This document shows, in pieces, positions 16,929 to 25,114 of a stretch of 64,000 bases of DNA. Origin of the DNA: Varunaivibrio sulfuroxidans. Lineage in GTDB: Bacteria > Pseudomonadota > Alphaproteobacteria > Rhodospirillales > Magnetovibrionaceae. Within the stretch, counting starts at the first letter, position 1; each line of letters opens with the position of its first letter. A model generated the notes under the pieces. That model saw nothing but the letters and a program-made list of their open reading frames with translations, was not told where the DNA came from and did not search any database. The stretch is taken from the NCBI RefSeq assembly GCF_029318635.1, contig NZ_CP119676.1, forward strand, positions 2,617,001 to 2,681,000, read 5' to 3'. The translations under genes and the position numbers were made by a program.

Positions 16929-17827
16929 TGAAAGTCCTTTCGCCACGGGGGGCGGGCGTTTGGCGCCGGGGCGCGCCACCGGGTCGGCGGTGCGGACAGG
17001 GGGGCGCCCCTGTTTTTCCGCTCGCCTTGGGGAAGGCTGTCCATGCTTGGCCACAATCCGGATTCCAGGGCGCCGGCGTAATCCTCGCCCAATCCGGCGG
17101 CGCGCATCGCCGTCGCCGCCGTCGCCGCGTCATAGCGCAGAGCATGGTGCTCGACCATCAGGCCTCCGTCGTCGTCCGGATCGAGTATGGCGTACCACAC
17201 ATCGGCCCGCCCGTCGTTGGCGGGCAGGCCGATGACACCGGCATTGTGCCAAAGGCGACCGTCGATGATTTGGGTAAAGGGAATGCCGCCATGCCCGGCA
17301 ATCACGCCATCGGCCCCGGATTTTTGAATTTCGGCATATTTTTCGCGCGCCGGAGTGGAGGCATAGACAAAGGCGTTCCGGCTGGTAGGGGTGGCGTGCA
17401 CGACGGCGAGACGCGCGCCGCCGATGAGAAGATCGAGGCGGGGCGGCAGGGCGCGCATCCAGGTGCGTGCGTCCGCGGATATCCGGGCGCGGGCGTAGGC
17501 GTACCAGCGCCGGGACAACGTGTCGCAGGCGCCGCCCTCGGGAAAGCCGCACCCACAATCGGCGCGGTCCTGCCCCAGAGCGTATTCGCAGTTGCCCTGC
17601 ACGACATGGATCTCCGAACGGGCGATCAGATCGACGGTGGCCTGCGGGTCGGCGCCATAAGCGACGACATCGCCGGTGCAGAAAATCCGCTGGGGGGGGA
17701 TGGCGCGCCGGGCGGCTTCGTCCAGCAGCGCTCGGCAGGCGTGAAGGTTGCTGTATGGCCCGCCGAACACGAGGACGGTGTTCGTGCAGTAAATTTCTGT
17801 TACGGCGGCGGTCCGTTGCGAAGACAT
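16925..17827 (-). CDS. Divergent calcineurin-like metallophosphoesterase
   Basis: 300 aa cytoplasmic protein. Later motifs of the superfamily are present: CTGDVVAYGADP, QGNCE, VVHATP and AGHGGIPF. The first motif, normally D-x-H in SDIHSN, reads GGPYSN (residues 22-27), so two usual metal ligands are missing. A variant metal site or altered activity is possible. The C-terminal 45 residues are rich in Pro and Arg and probably disordered. It is translationally coupled to the downstream sodium symporter, suggesting a shared physiological role. Confidence 0.78.
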   Translation of the reverse strand: MSSQRTAAVTEIYCTNTVLVFGGPYSNLHACRALLDEAARRAIPPQRIFCTGDVVAYGADPQATVDLIARSEIHVVQGNCEYALGQDRADCGCGFPEGGACDTLSRRWYAYARARISADARTWMRALPPRLDLLIGGARLAVVHATPTSRNAFVYASTPAREKYAEIQKSGADGVIAGHGGIPFTQIIDGRLWHNAGVIGLPANDGRADVWYAILDPDDDGGLMVEHHALRYDAATAATAMRAAGLGEDYAGALESGLWPSMDSLPQGERKNRGAPLSAPPTRWRAPAPNARPPWRKDFQ

Positions 17828-17947
17828 GGGCGGGTGGTTGAAACTTGTTTGTTGTGACGGGACGCCCGCTCAGTATTCGGGCCGGGCGCGCCCCAGACAA
17901 GCCCCCTCACGCAAAAGTGACCCGGCGTAGGCGAGGGGGTCCGTTTT

Positions 17948-18931
17948 TCAAGGGTTCGGCGGCTTGATGCGCCAGCGCAGACGGATCAGGCTGGACCGGG
18001 CGATGATCCTGGCGGCGATGGCGTCGCCTTGGGTGACCAGCCAAATGCCCACGGCGACCGGAACAATGCCGATCAATTCCGACGGATCGACGGGTTCCCT
18101 GAGGAACAGCCATCCGAACGCCAACCCGAGGGGCGGCATCAAAAAATGAAAGGCGCTGGCCGAGGTGGCGCTCATCCTTTCGAGCAGGAAGAACCACAGC
18201 ACGATCGCCCCCAGGGAAACGACGAAAACATGGTAGGCCAACGTCCAGAAGAAGGTGAACCCCAACTGCATGTCGAGCGGGCTTTCGAACGCCAAGCCAC
18301 AAGCCATCAACAGCGCACCCGCGCCGACGAACTGCCCGCCCACCAGCACCGCCAGCGGATAGCGGGGCGACCATTTTTTGTAAATCAAGGTCCCCACGAC
18401 CAGCGAGCCGAGGGCGATCAGGACCAAGGCGACGCCGCCCGCGTCCTCGCCGGAGATCACGATCCGGTGGCGTAAGACAATCGCCACCCCGGCCAATCCC
18501 AGCACTAGGCCCAAGGCGCGCATGAAGGACACGCGCTCGCCCAGTACCGGCTTGGCCAGGGCGGCGATGAAAATGGGGTTGGTGCTGATGATGATTGCGG
18601 TCAGCGCCGAGGACACCCGTTCCATCGCCACCCAGGCGAGGCCGATGTATCCGGCCTGGGTCAAAACCCCCAGCAGGCAGAGCCGCCCCCAGGCAACGGC
18701 GCGCAGATCGGGGATGCGCCCGCTTAGATGCGCCCATGTCAGCATAATCCCCCCCGCCAAAAGAAAGCGCAGGCCGAGAAACAAAAGCGGGGGGCTGACT
18801 TGTACCGAGAGTTTGCCGACGGCGAAGGCCGAACTCCAGGTCAGCACGAACGCCACGATCAAGATGAAATAGCGCCCCGAGGACAAGGTGCTTGGAGACG
18901 GCGCGCTCGAAAGCCGTGGGGCTGGAGACAT
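17948..18931 (-). CDS. EamA/DMT-family transporter
   Basis: 327 aa with ten predicted membrane helices in two EamA repeats. Helix 1 reads FILIVAFVLTWSSAFAVGKL; the second repeat ends in the typical FGWLFLREPVDPSELIG and VPVAVGIWLV segments. Such proteins usually export amino acids or other metabolites. It is divergent from a LysR-type gene, the common arrangement in which the regulator controls the exporter. A GC-rich inverted repeat at 17902-17939 (CCCCCTC / GAGGGGG) follows the gene but has no U-tract. Confidence 0.88.
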   Translation of the reverse strand: MSPAPRLSSAPSPSTLSSGRYFILIVAFVLTWSSAFAVGKLSVQVSPPLLFLGLRFLLAGGIMLTWAHLSGRIPDLRAVAWGRLCLLGVLTQAGYIGLAWVAMERVSSALTAIIISTNPIFIAALAKPVLGERVSFMRALGLVLGLAGVAIVLRHRIVISGEDAGGVALVLIALGSLVVGTLIYKKWSPRYPLAVLVGGQFVGAGALLMACGLAFESPLDMQLGFTFFWTLAYHVFVVSLGAIVLWFFLLERMSATSASAFHFLMPPLGLAFGWLFLREPVDPSELIGIVPVAVGIWLVTQGDAIAARIIARSSLIRLRWRIKPPNP

Positions 18932-19124
18932 GGATCACCTTAGATTTGGGCGTTGAGGCCAGCGGGCGGCCGGGGTGGCCCACGATACGGGATTGAAGAT
19001 AAATTTGAAAATTAAATGATTGAATGTAAACTATCTGAAAAATGAATATTTGAAGGCGACCCCTTTCGGTGGGCGCCATGATGGCGCCCGTCTCGCGTCC
19101 AGGGCAAAGCGTCGAGGATCATCC

Positions 19125-20048
19125 ATGGATATTGATGTGCTGAAAACGTTTGTCGCGGTGGCCGAGTGCGGCGGCTTTTCCAAGGCCGAAGAACGGGTGC
19201 ACCGCACCCAATCGACGATCAGCCAACAGATCGCCCGCCTGGAAAAAGAACTGGGCGTGGTTTTGTTCGACCGGCGCAACCGGACGGTACGTTTGAGCGA
19301 TCCCGGCGAACGTTACCTCGGTTATGCCCGGCGGATCGTCGCCCTGGATAGGGAAGCGCGGACCGTGGTCGGGCGCGACGGCGAGGTCACGGTGGTGCGC
19401 CTGGGCGTGGCCGAGGATTTCGCCGCCGTCGGCCTGCCCGAGGTTTTGGGCCGCTTCGCCGCCGCCAATCCGGCGATCCGCCTGGAGGTCCTGTCCGCCC
19501 CCAGCGAAGCGTTGCGGGGGTATCGCGATGGCGGTCGGATCGACCTTTCGATCGCCCACGAATTGGATACGCCCAATGATGCGCTGGGGTTTGGATCCGA
19601 AAAATTGAGCTGGATTGGAGATCGCTTTAGCCTCAACTACCGGGAAAGACCGGTGCCGTTGGTCGTCTATCCCCAGGGCTGCGCCTACCGCAATCGCGCA
19701 ATTTCCACACTGGAGGCGGCGGGGATAGATTGGCGCATCGCCTATGAAATTCCGCACTGGTCGGGGATCCGCAGCGCGGTACAGAGCGGCCTCGGGGTTA
19801 CCGTCCTCAAAAAAGACAGTATTGCCGACATCCCGGATGTTCGAGCGTTGGATCTTGCGGACGGCTTGCCGGATATCGCGGACGTCTATCTGACCTTGCG
19901 CGCGCGCGAAACGCCGTGCCGGGGGGTATTCGAACGGATGGCCGCCGCCATTGCCGGAGTTGTTTTCACGCAAGAGGGGGCCGGAGTTGTTTTCACGCAA
20001 GAGGGATATGGTGCGCATCGTGACGTTGCCGGGCTCGCCGGGACCTAA
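19125..20048 (+). CDS. LysR-family transcriptional regulator
   Basis: 307 aa. Residues 1-60 are the winged helix-turn-helix (LKTFVAVAECGGFSKAEERVHRTQSTISQQIARLEKEL region in pieces) and the rest is the substrate-binding-like effector domain starting near VVRLGVAEDF. It probably controls the divergent DMT exporter; the 193-base gap is A+T-rich around 19000-19055. The C terminus carries a duplicated nine-residue block (AGVVFTQEG twice) produced by a 27-bp tandem repeat. ATG at 19125 gives the standard LysR N terminus; upstream in-frame extension is not needed. Confidence 0.9.
   Translation: MDIDVLKTFVAVAECGGFSKAEERVHRTQSTISQQIARLEKELGVVLFDRRNRTVRLSDPGERYLGYARRIVALDREARTVVGRDGEVTVVRLGVAEDFAAVGLPEVLGRFAAANPAIRLEVLSAPSEALRGYRDGGRIDLSIAHELDTPNDALGFGSEKLSWIGDRFSLNYRERPVPLVVYPQGCAYRNRAISTLEAAGIDWRIAYEIPHWSGIRSAVQSGLGVTVLKKDSIADIPDVRALDLADGLPDIADVYLTLRARETPCRGVFERMAAAIAGVVFTQEGAGVVFTQEGYGAHRDVAGLAGT
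19953..20005 (+). repeat. 27-bp tandem duplication inside the LysR gene
   Basis: Unit 1 is 19953-19979 and unit 2 is 19980-20005, identical over 26 bases. It is in frame and adds nine residues near the C terminus, after the conserved effector domain, so the protein is probably tolerant of it. Confidence 0.9.
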
Positions 20049-20081
20049 GGAGGGCATCTCTTGCGTGCGCTACGGGATTTC

Positions 20082-20109
20082 TTGACATTGTTCGCAAAAC
20101 CTCTATACC
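20082..20109 (+). promoter_or_regulatory. Sigma-70-type promoter of the DEAD-box helicase
   Basis: TTGACA (20082-20087) and TATACC (20104-20109) with a 16-base spacer, the best promoter match I find in the window. Transcription would begin near 20116, giving a leader of about 200 bases. Confidence 0.65.
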
Positions 20110-20115
20110 TTGCGT

Positions 20116-20314
20116 CGGATTGATCTGACGTCTTATGTCCTGGGCAGCCGCAGCGACGCGCTGCCTTTCTTTCTCTCTGGCATTGTGGGCGTTAACCGTT
20201 TGGAGGCATCATTGTCGATGTCCCGCGGGTTATGGGCGGTCGCTACGGCCCTATGATCGCACACCTGCCACGCGGAATGCCGCGCGGTGTCCCCATGACA
20301 GACTGAGAGTTCAT
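20116..20314 (+). other. Long untranslated leader of the DEAD-box helicase mRNA
   Basis: About 200 bases between the inferred transcription start and the ATG at 20315. An open frame runs through part of it (from 20135) but its composition is Arg/Cys/His-rich and unlike a helicase N terminus, so I treat it as untranslated. Long leaders are typical of cold-responsive helicase genes; temperature control is an inference. Confidence 0.4.
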
Positions 20315-21607
20315 ATGAAATTTACCGATCTTAACCTGATCGAACCCATCGAGCGCGCCATCGCCGCCCAGGGCTATACCGCCCCGACGCCGATCCAAGC
20401 CCAATCGATCCCCTATCTTCTCGCCGGCAAGGACCTTTTGGGCGTCGCCCAGACCGGAACCGGCAAGACCGCGGCGTTCGCCCTGCCCCTGCTGCAGCGT
20501 CTGGTTCAATCCGGCGCGCGGCCGACCTCGGGCGCGCCGAGGGCCTTGATCCTGGCTCCGACCCGCGAGTTGGCCAGCCAGATCGACGCCTGCATCAAAA
20601 CCTATGCCCGCCATTTGCGGCTGTTCCACACCGTGGTCTTCGGCGGCGCGCCGATGCGCCCGCAGGTACGTGATCTGCAACGCGGCGTGGACATCCTCGT
20701 CGCCACGCCGGGACGCCTGCTCGACCATATCAATCAGCGCAACGTGCGCCTGAACGGGGTCGAAACGTTTATCCTCGATGAAGCCGACCGCATGCTCGAC
20801 ATGGGCTTCGTCGGCGACGTCAAGAAAATGGCGGCGATGTTGCCCAAGGCCCATCAGACGGTTTTGTTTTCGGCGACGATGCCGCCCTCCGTCGCCGCCC
20901 TGGCGCAAGGGTTGCTCAACGACCCGGTGCGCGTCGAGGTCGCCGCCCAGGCGACGACCGCCGAGCGGGTCGAACAGCGGGTCCTTTTCGTCGCCAAGCA
21001 AAAGAAGCGCGATCTGTTGACCAGCCTTATGGACGATGAAAAAATTGCCCGGGTGCTGATTTTTACACGCACCAAACACGGCGCGGACCGGGTCGCCAAG
21101 CACCTCGATCAATGCGGCGTCAAAGCGGGCGCCATTCATGGCAACAAGACACAGCGCGCCCGTGAAAACGCCCTGCGCGCCTTCCGCGGCGGTCACTTGC
21201 GCGCCCTCGTCGCCACCGACATCGCGGCCCGGGGCATCGACGTCGAGGGGGTCACTCATGTGATCAACTTCGAGCTGCCGAACGACCCGGAAAGTTACGT
21301 CCACCGGATCGGCCGCACGGCGCGCGGCGGAGCCGACGGCATCGCCCTGTCGTTTTGCGATGGCGAGGAACGCGGCTATCTGCGCAGCATCGAAAAAATC
21401 ATTCGCCAAAGCGTGACGGTCGAAGAAGACCATCCTTTTCATTCCGCCGAGATCGCCAACGATCCGGGATTCGGGGCGGCGAAACCGAAAAAGAGAGGCG
21501 GCTTCAAAAAACGTCGTTCCGACGCCCGCTCTCAGCAAAATGCCGGAAAGCCGTGGCAGAAGGGTAAACCCTCCACGCCCAGCCGCAGGTCTAAGAAAGT
21601 TGCCTGA
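20315..21607 (+). CDS. rhlE: RhlE-like DEAD-box ATP-dependent RNA helicase
   Basis: 430 aa. All core motifs are visible in order: Q motif (APTPIQAQSIP), AQTGTGKT, PTRELASQI, TPGRLLDH, DEAD, SAT, the RVLIFTRTKHGA strand, DIAARGID and HRIGRTAR. The C-terminal 60 residues are Lys/Arg-rich (KPKKRGGFKKRRSD), an RNA-binding tail as in RhlE. Roles include rRNA maturation, mRNA turnover and cold adaptation. It is monocistronic with its own promoter and terminator. The ATG at 20315 places the Q motif at the usual distance. Confidence 0.93.
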   Translation: MKFTDLNLIEPIERAIAAQGYTAPTPIQAQSIPYLLAGKDLLGVAQTGTGKTAAFALPLLQRLVQSGARPTSGAPRALILAPTRELASQIDACIKTYARHLRLFHTVVFGGAPMRPQVRDLQRGVDILVATPGRLLDHINQRNVRLNGVETFILDEADRMLDMGFVGDVKKMAAMLPKAHQTVLFSATMPPSVAALAQGLLNDPVRVEVAAQATTAERVEQRVLFVAKQKKRDLLTSLMDDEKIARVLIFTRTKHGADRVAKHLDQCGVKAGAIHGNKTQRARENALRAFRGGHLRALVATDIAARGIDVEGVTHVINFELPNDPESYVHRIGRTARGGADGIALSFCDGEERGYLRSIEKIIRQSVTVEEDHPFHSAEIANDPGFGAAKPKKRGGFKKRRSDARSQQNAGKPWQKGKPSTPSRRSKKVA

Positions 21608-21650
21608 GGCTGCGTGATATACGCTTGTAGGCGCGAAGAATAAGATGAAA

Positions 21651-21680
21651 AGAGGGGGGCTTAGCCGCCCTCTTTTTTTT
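21651..21680 (+). terminator. Rho-independent terminator of the helicase gene
   Basis: Arms AGAGGGGGGC (21651-21660) and GCCGCCCTCT (21664-21673) pair except for one G-G mismatch around a TTA loop and are followed by a run of Ts. It is 44 bases after the helicase stop. Confidence 0.88.
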
Positions 21681-21826
21681 GCGCTTTCTTCGGCTTTTTT
21701 ACACGCCAAGATGTTAAAGAGAGATGGAAACACCTTTTGCGGATGTGTTTTGTGTTGTCTCAGCGGGGGGCAAAATCTACCATCGGTGCGTTTACGCCAT
21801 GGGTGCGAGCGAGAGGAAGGGATGAC

Positions 21827-23437
21827 ATGAACGCGTTGAAAGTTGTCGATTGGGACCGCCTAGGAGATCGCGAACCGTACCCGGCGCTGTTGTCGGATGT
21901 GGATCTGGTGGTGATCCGCTTCGATGACGCGGTCAGCGTTTTATACGGCCGCTGCCCGCATCGGGGCGCATTACTCGCCGATGGTCGGGTTTCGGGCGAC
22001 AATCTGATTTGCGGCATGCATTTTTGGGATTTTCGCCTGGAGTCCGGGGTGAGCGAATACAACAACGAGGAACGCTTGCATAAGTTCAACGCCTGGCGCG
22101 AAGGTGGCGTGGTCTGGATTGACGGCGATGAGCTTGAAGCCTGGCGCGAAGACAATCCCCAACCGTATAACCGTGACGCCTATCTTGGTGCGTACGCCGA
22201 TATTCACGGAACCCCGGAAGAGCCCTTCGTCGGCGACATCCACGCCCTGGCGCGAAACGGCCTTAAAGGCGCCGGGCACGGGCCGATGGCGGCGATGGGC
22301 GTGCCGTTGACGCAGTTGCCGCGTTGGGATGACATCCAAATTTTGACGGCGCAACTGGCGCGCTTGGCCTTGCTCGACGACGAGGAGGTGATTAGCGAAA
22401 CGGTGATCGGCCCCAAGGCGAAGAAACCCCTGCGCCTGGCGATGCCGTTGTTCGTTTCGGACATGAGTTTCGGGGCGCTATCCCAGGAAGCCAAGGTGGC
22501 CCTGGCGCGCGGCGCCGAGATGGCGGGCACCGGCATTTGTTCCGGCGAAGGGGGCATGTTGGATGAAGAACAGCGCGCCAACACGCGCTATTTCTACGAA
22601 TTGGCGTCGGCGCGGTTCGGTTTCTCCATGGATAGGGTGGCGCGCTGTCAGGCGTTTCATTTCAAGGGCGGGCAAGGGGCCAAGACGGGAACCGGCGGGC
22701 ATTTGCCGGGAAGCAAGGTGACGGCGAAAATCGCCGAGGTCCGTGGTCTTTCCGTCGGCGAGGACGCCGTCTCGCCGCCACGCTTCGCCGACTGGACGGA
22801 GCTTTCCCAATACCGCGATTTCGCCGACGAGGTGCGCGCCGCCACCGGGGGCGTCCCGGTCGGCTACAAGCTGTCCGCCCAACATATCGAAAAGGATATC
22901 GACGCCGCGCTGAAGGTGGGCGTCGATTATATTATTTTGGATGGCCGCGGCGGCGGCACGGGCGCGGCGCCGGTGATTTTCCGCGACAACATTTCGGTGC
23001 CCACGATCCCCGCGCTGGCTCGCGCCCGCCGCCATCTCGACCGCAGCGATGCGCGGGATGTCACTCTGGCGATCACCGGCGGGTTACGTACCCCGGCGGA
23101 TTTCGTCAAGGCGCTGGCGCTGGGCGCCGACGCCGTGGCGCTGTCAAACGCGGCGATGCAAGCGATCGGATGCATCGCCATGCGGGCATGCCACACCAAC
23201 AACTGCCCGGTCGGCATCGCGACCCAAAAGCCCCACTTGCGCGCGCGCCTGGATGTGCAAAAATCCGCCGAACGTCTGGCGCGTTTCTTCACTGCGTCTT
23301 GCGACCTGATGAAAGTTATGGCGCGCGCCTGCGGGCATCGACGTCTCGATCAGTTCGGCATCGACGATTTGGTGACCTGGGATCGCGACATGGCGCGGCT
23401 CTCGGGGGTTCCTTATGCCGGGGCGGCGGCGCCGTAA
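21827..23437 (+). CDS. Rieske-glutamate synthase domain fusion protein
   Basis: 536 aa. The first 105 residues are a Rieske [2Fe-2S] domain with ligands Cys43, His45, Cys62 and His65 (CPHRG and CGMHF). The rest is the FMN-binding glutamate synthase domain: PLFVSDMSFGALS, GEGG, FKGGQGAKTGTGGHLPG, and the [3Fe-4S] ligands of CIAMRACHTNNCPVG in the C-x5-C-x4-C spacing of GltB. The glutaminase domain of GltB is absent. It could aminate 2-oxoglutarate, or form an N-substituted glutamate like MgsC, with electrons arriving through the Rieske centre. Its end overlaps the convergent phosphodiesterase. Confidence 0.85.
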   Translation: MNALKVVDWDRLGDREPYPALLSDVDLVVIRFDDAVSVLYGRCPHRGALLADGRVSGDNLICGMHFWDFRLESGVSEYNNEERLHKFNAWREGGVVWIDGDELEAWREDNPQPYNRDAYLGAYADIHGTPEEPFVGDIHALARNGLKGAGHGPMAAMGVPLTQLPRWDDIQILTAQLARLALLDDEEVISETVIGPKAKKPLRLAMPLFVSDMSFGALSQEAKVALARGAEMAGTGICSGEGGMLDEEQRANTRYFYELASARFGFSMDRVARCQAFHFKGGQGAKTGTGGHLPGSKVTAKIAEVRGLSVGEDAVSPPRFADWTELSQYRDFADEVRAATGGVPVGYKLSAQHIEKDIDAALKVGVDYIILDGRGGGTGAAPVIFRDNISVPTIPALARARRHLDRSDARDVTLAITGGLRTPADFVKALALGADAVALSNAAMQAIGCIAMRACHTNNCPVGIATQKPHLRARLDVQKSAERLARFFTASCDLMKVMARACGHRRLDQFGIDDLVTWDRDMARLSGVPYAGAAAP

Positions 23438-24162
23438 AGGGGGTTCATTTCGCCGATCCGATCGGTGAAGACGGCGTCCAGGCCGTCATCGAACAGGCGC
23501 TTCGCCTCGGCCGTGTCGTTGACCGTGTAGGCGAGGATTTTATACCCCGCGTCCTGAACCTCGCTGATCGTGCCGGGGGTGGCGAAAAAATGGCTGCAAT
23601 GCAGGCTGACACAGCCCAGGTCCGTCATCCGTTCGCGCCAGTTTTCGGGAATCGCGTAGGTGATCAGGCCGCGGGGAAATTGTGGGGCGTGCGCCTTGAA
23701 GACGCCGAGCGCCCTCTCGCTCATGGACGAGACGACGATCGGCGCGTCCGCGGGCCACACTTGAGCGAGCGTCTCGGCGCAAACGCGGGCGGTCGGCTCA
23801 TCCCAGCCTAGGCTCGGTTTAATTTCCAGATTGAGGGCCATCGAACGGTCCAGGATTAAACGCGCCGCCTGGGCGAGCGTGGGCAGGGGCTCGCCGGCGA
23901 ATTTGACCGGCGCGTCCGGGTATTTTTTATCGAACCATGCGCCGCAGTCGAGGGCCTGAAGTTGTTCGTAGGTATGTTGGATGATCGGCCCCGTTCCATT
24001 GGTGCAGCGGTCGAGTTCGAAATCGTGATGGACGACGGCGACGCCGTCGGCGCTGACGGTGGCGTCCATTTCGATCATCCGCGCCCCCCGGTCGGCGGCC
24101 AACGACAGCGCCGCCAAGGTGTTTTCCGGGGCGTCGGCGCTGGCCCCGCGGTGGGCGATCAG
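23413..24162 (-). CDS. Glycerophosphodiester phosphodiesterase, start uncertain
   Basis: About 249 aa. The enzyme family splits glycerophosphodiesters into glycerol-3-phosphate and an alcohol. The catalytic HRG and PENT motifs (AHRGASADAPENT) lie upstream of the first in-frame ATG (24117), so a product from that ATG would lack the first catalytic His. The only upstream in-frame start is a CTG at 24162. Alternatively, the ATG at 24190 would join this frame if one C were removed from the CCCC at about 24163-24167, hinting at a frameshift or sequencing error. Further motifs EMDATVSADGVAVVHHD and LNLEIKP are intact. It is the last gene of the Pot-type ABC operon. Confidence 0.8.
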   Translation of the reverse strand: MIAHRGASADAPENTLAALSLAADRGARMIEMDATVSADGVAVVHHDFELDRCTNGTGPIIQHTYEQLQALDCGAWFDKKYPDAPVKFAGEPLPTLAQAARLILDRSMALNLEIKPSLGWDEPTARVCAETLAQVWPADAPIVVSSMSERALGVFKAHAPQFPRGLITYAIPENWRERMTDLGCVSLHCSHFFATPGTISEVQDAGYKILAYTVNDTAEAKRLFDDGLDAVFTDRIGEMNPLYGAAAPA

Positions 24163-24242
24163 GCGGGGAGAAAGGCGAGGGTAAAACCATTACAGGCGGT
24201 CCATGACTGGGGATGAAGAGGGGATGCGGCGCAGGCCGCGGT

Positions 24243-25103
24243 TCAGTCGTTTTTTTCTCCGCGTTGCACGAAGACGCTGAGGATGGCGAGCGCGCCCGAA
24301 CCCAACATCAACATCAAGGACAAGGCGTTGAGCACCGGCGTCGAACCTTCGCGCAGGCGCCCGTACATGGCGATGGTCAGCGGCTGGTCCGATCCGACCA
24401 GCATGAGAGTGGTGTTGAAGTTCTCGAACGACATCAAGAAGGCGACGATGGCCGCGCCGACAATCGCCGGCTTCAGGTAGGGGATCGTCACCGTCCGGAT
24501 CGCGCTCAGCTTCGATGCGCCGAGATTGAGCGCCGCCTCTTCCAGCGAGAGATCGAATTTACGCAGCCGCGCCGAGATCACCAAGGTGGTGATGGTGGTG
24601 ATGAAGGAAAATTGGCCGAGAATGACCAGGAACGTGCTCGGCCGCAAAAATTCCAAGTCCCAACCCATCGTCGTATCGAACCAATTGGCGATGGTCGAGG
24701 AGAAGATCAAGATTGAAATGCCGAGGATCACGCCGGGGATCACCAGGGGCGTTAGCATCAGCATGTAAAACAGGTTCTTGAAGGGAAAATTCTCGCGCTC
24801 GAACAAGAAGGCGTTCGTCGTGCCGACGGTGACGGTCAAAAACGTGACCCAAAGGGCGATGTAAAACGAGGTGCCGATGCTGCGCAGCAGACGATTGTCG
24901 AAAAACAACCCCAGGTGTGGCGCGCTGGGGTGGAAAAACCAGTCCAATGTGAAGCCTTTCCACGGCAGCGAGGGAAACATCGCATCGTTGAAGGCGAACA
25001 CGGCGACGACGACCAGCGGCAAAAGCAGGAAGACGAAAAAGAGGCCGACATAGGCGCCGTAAAGGACGCGGAAACTTTTCGGTTGGGGAATCGAAGGGAT
25101 CAT
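24243..25103 (-). CDS. Pot-type ABC transporter permease (PotC-like)
   Basis: 286 aa with six membrane helices. The EAA loop is visible as EEAALNLGASKLSAIRTVTIPYLKP, the contact site for the ATPase. The N terminus (LYGAYVGLFFVFLLLPLVVVAVFAFND) is typical of PotC-like permeases of polyamine and related amine importers. The start at 25103 follows TTAGGAGACGCACAG; a longer in-frame extension lies within the upstream permease gene. It is the second of two permeases in the operon and precedes the phosphodiesterase gene. Confidence 0.9.
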   Translation of the reverse strand: MIPSIPQPKSFRVLYGAYVGLFFVFLLLPLVVVAVFAFNDAMFPSLPWKGFTLDWFFHPSAPHLGLFFDNRLLRSIGTSFYIALWVTFLTVTVGTTNAFLFERENFPFKNLFYMLMLTPLVIPGVILGISILIFSSTIANWFDTTMGWDLEFLRPSTFLVILGQFSFITTITTLVISARLRKFDLSLEEAALNLGASKLSAIRTVTIPYLKPAIVGAAIVAFLMSFENFNTTLMLVGSDQPLTIAMYGRLREGSTPVLNALSLMLMLGSGALAILSVFVQRGEKND

Positions 25104-25114
25104 CTGTGCGTCTC

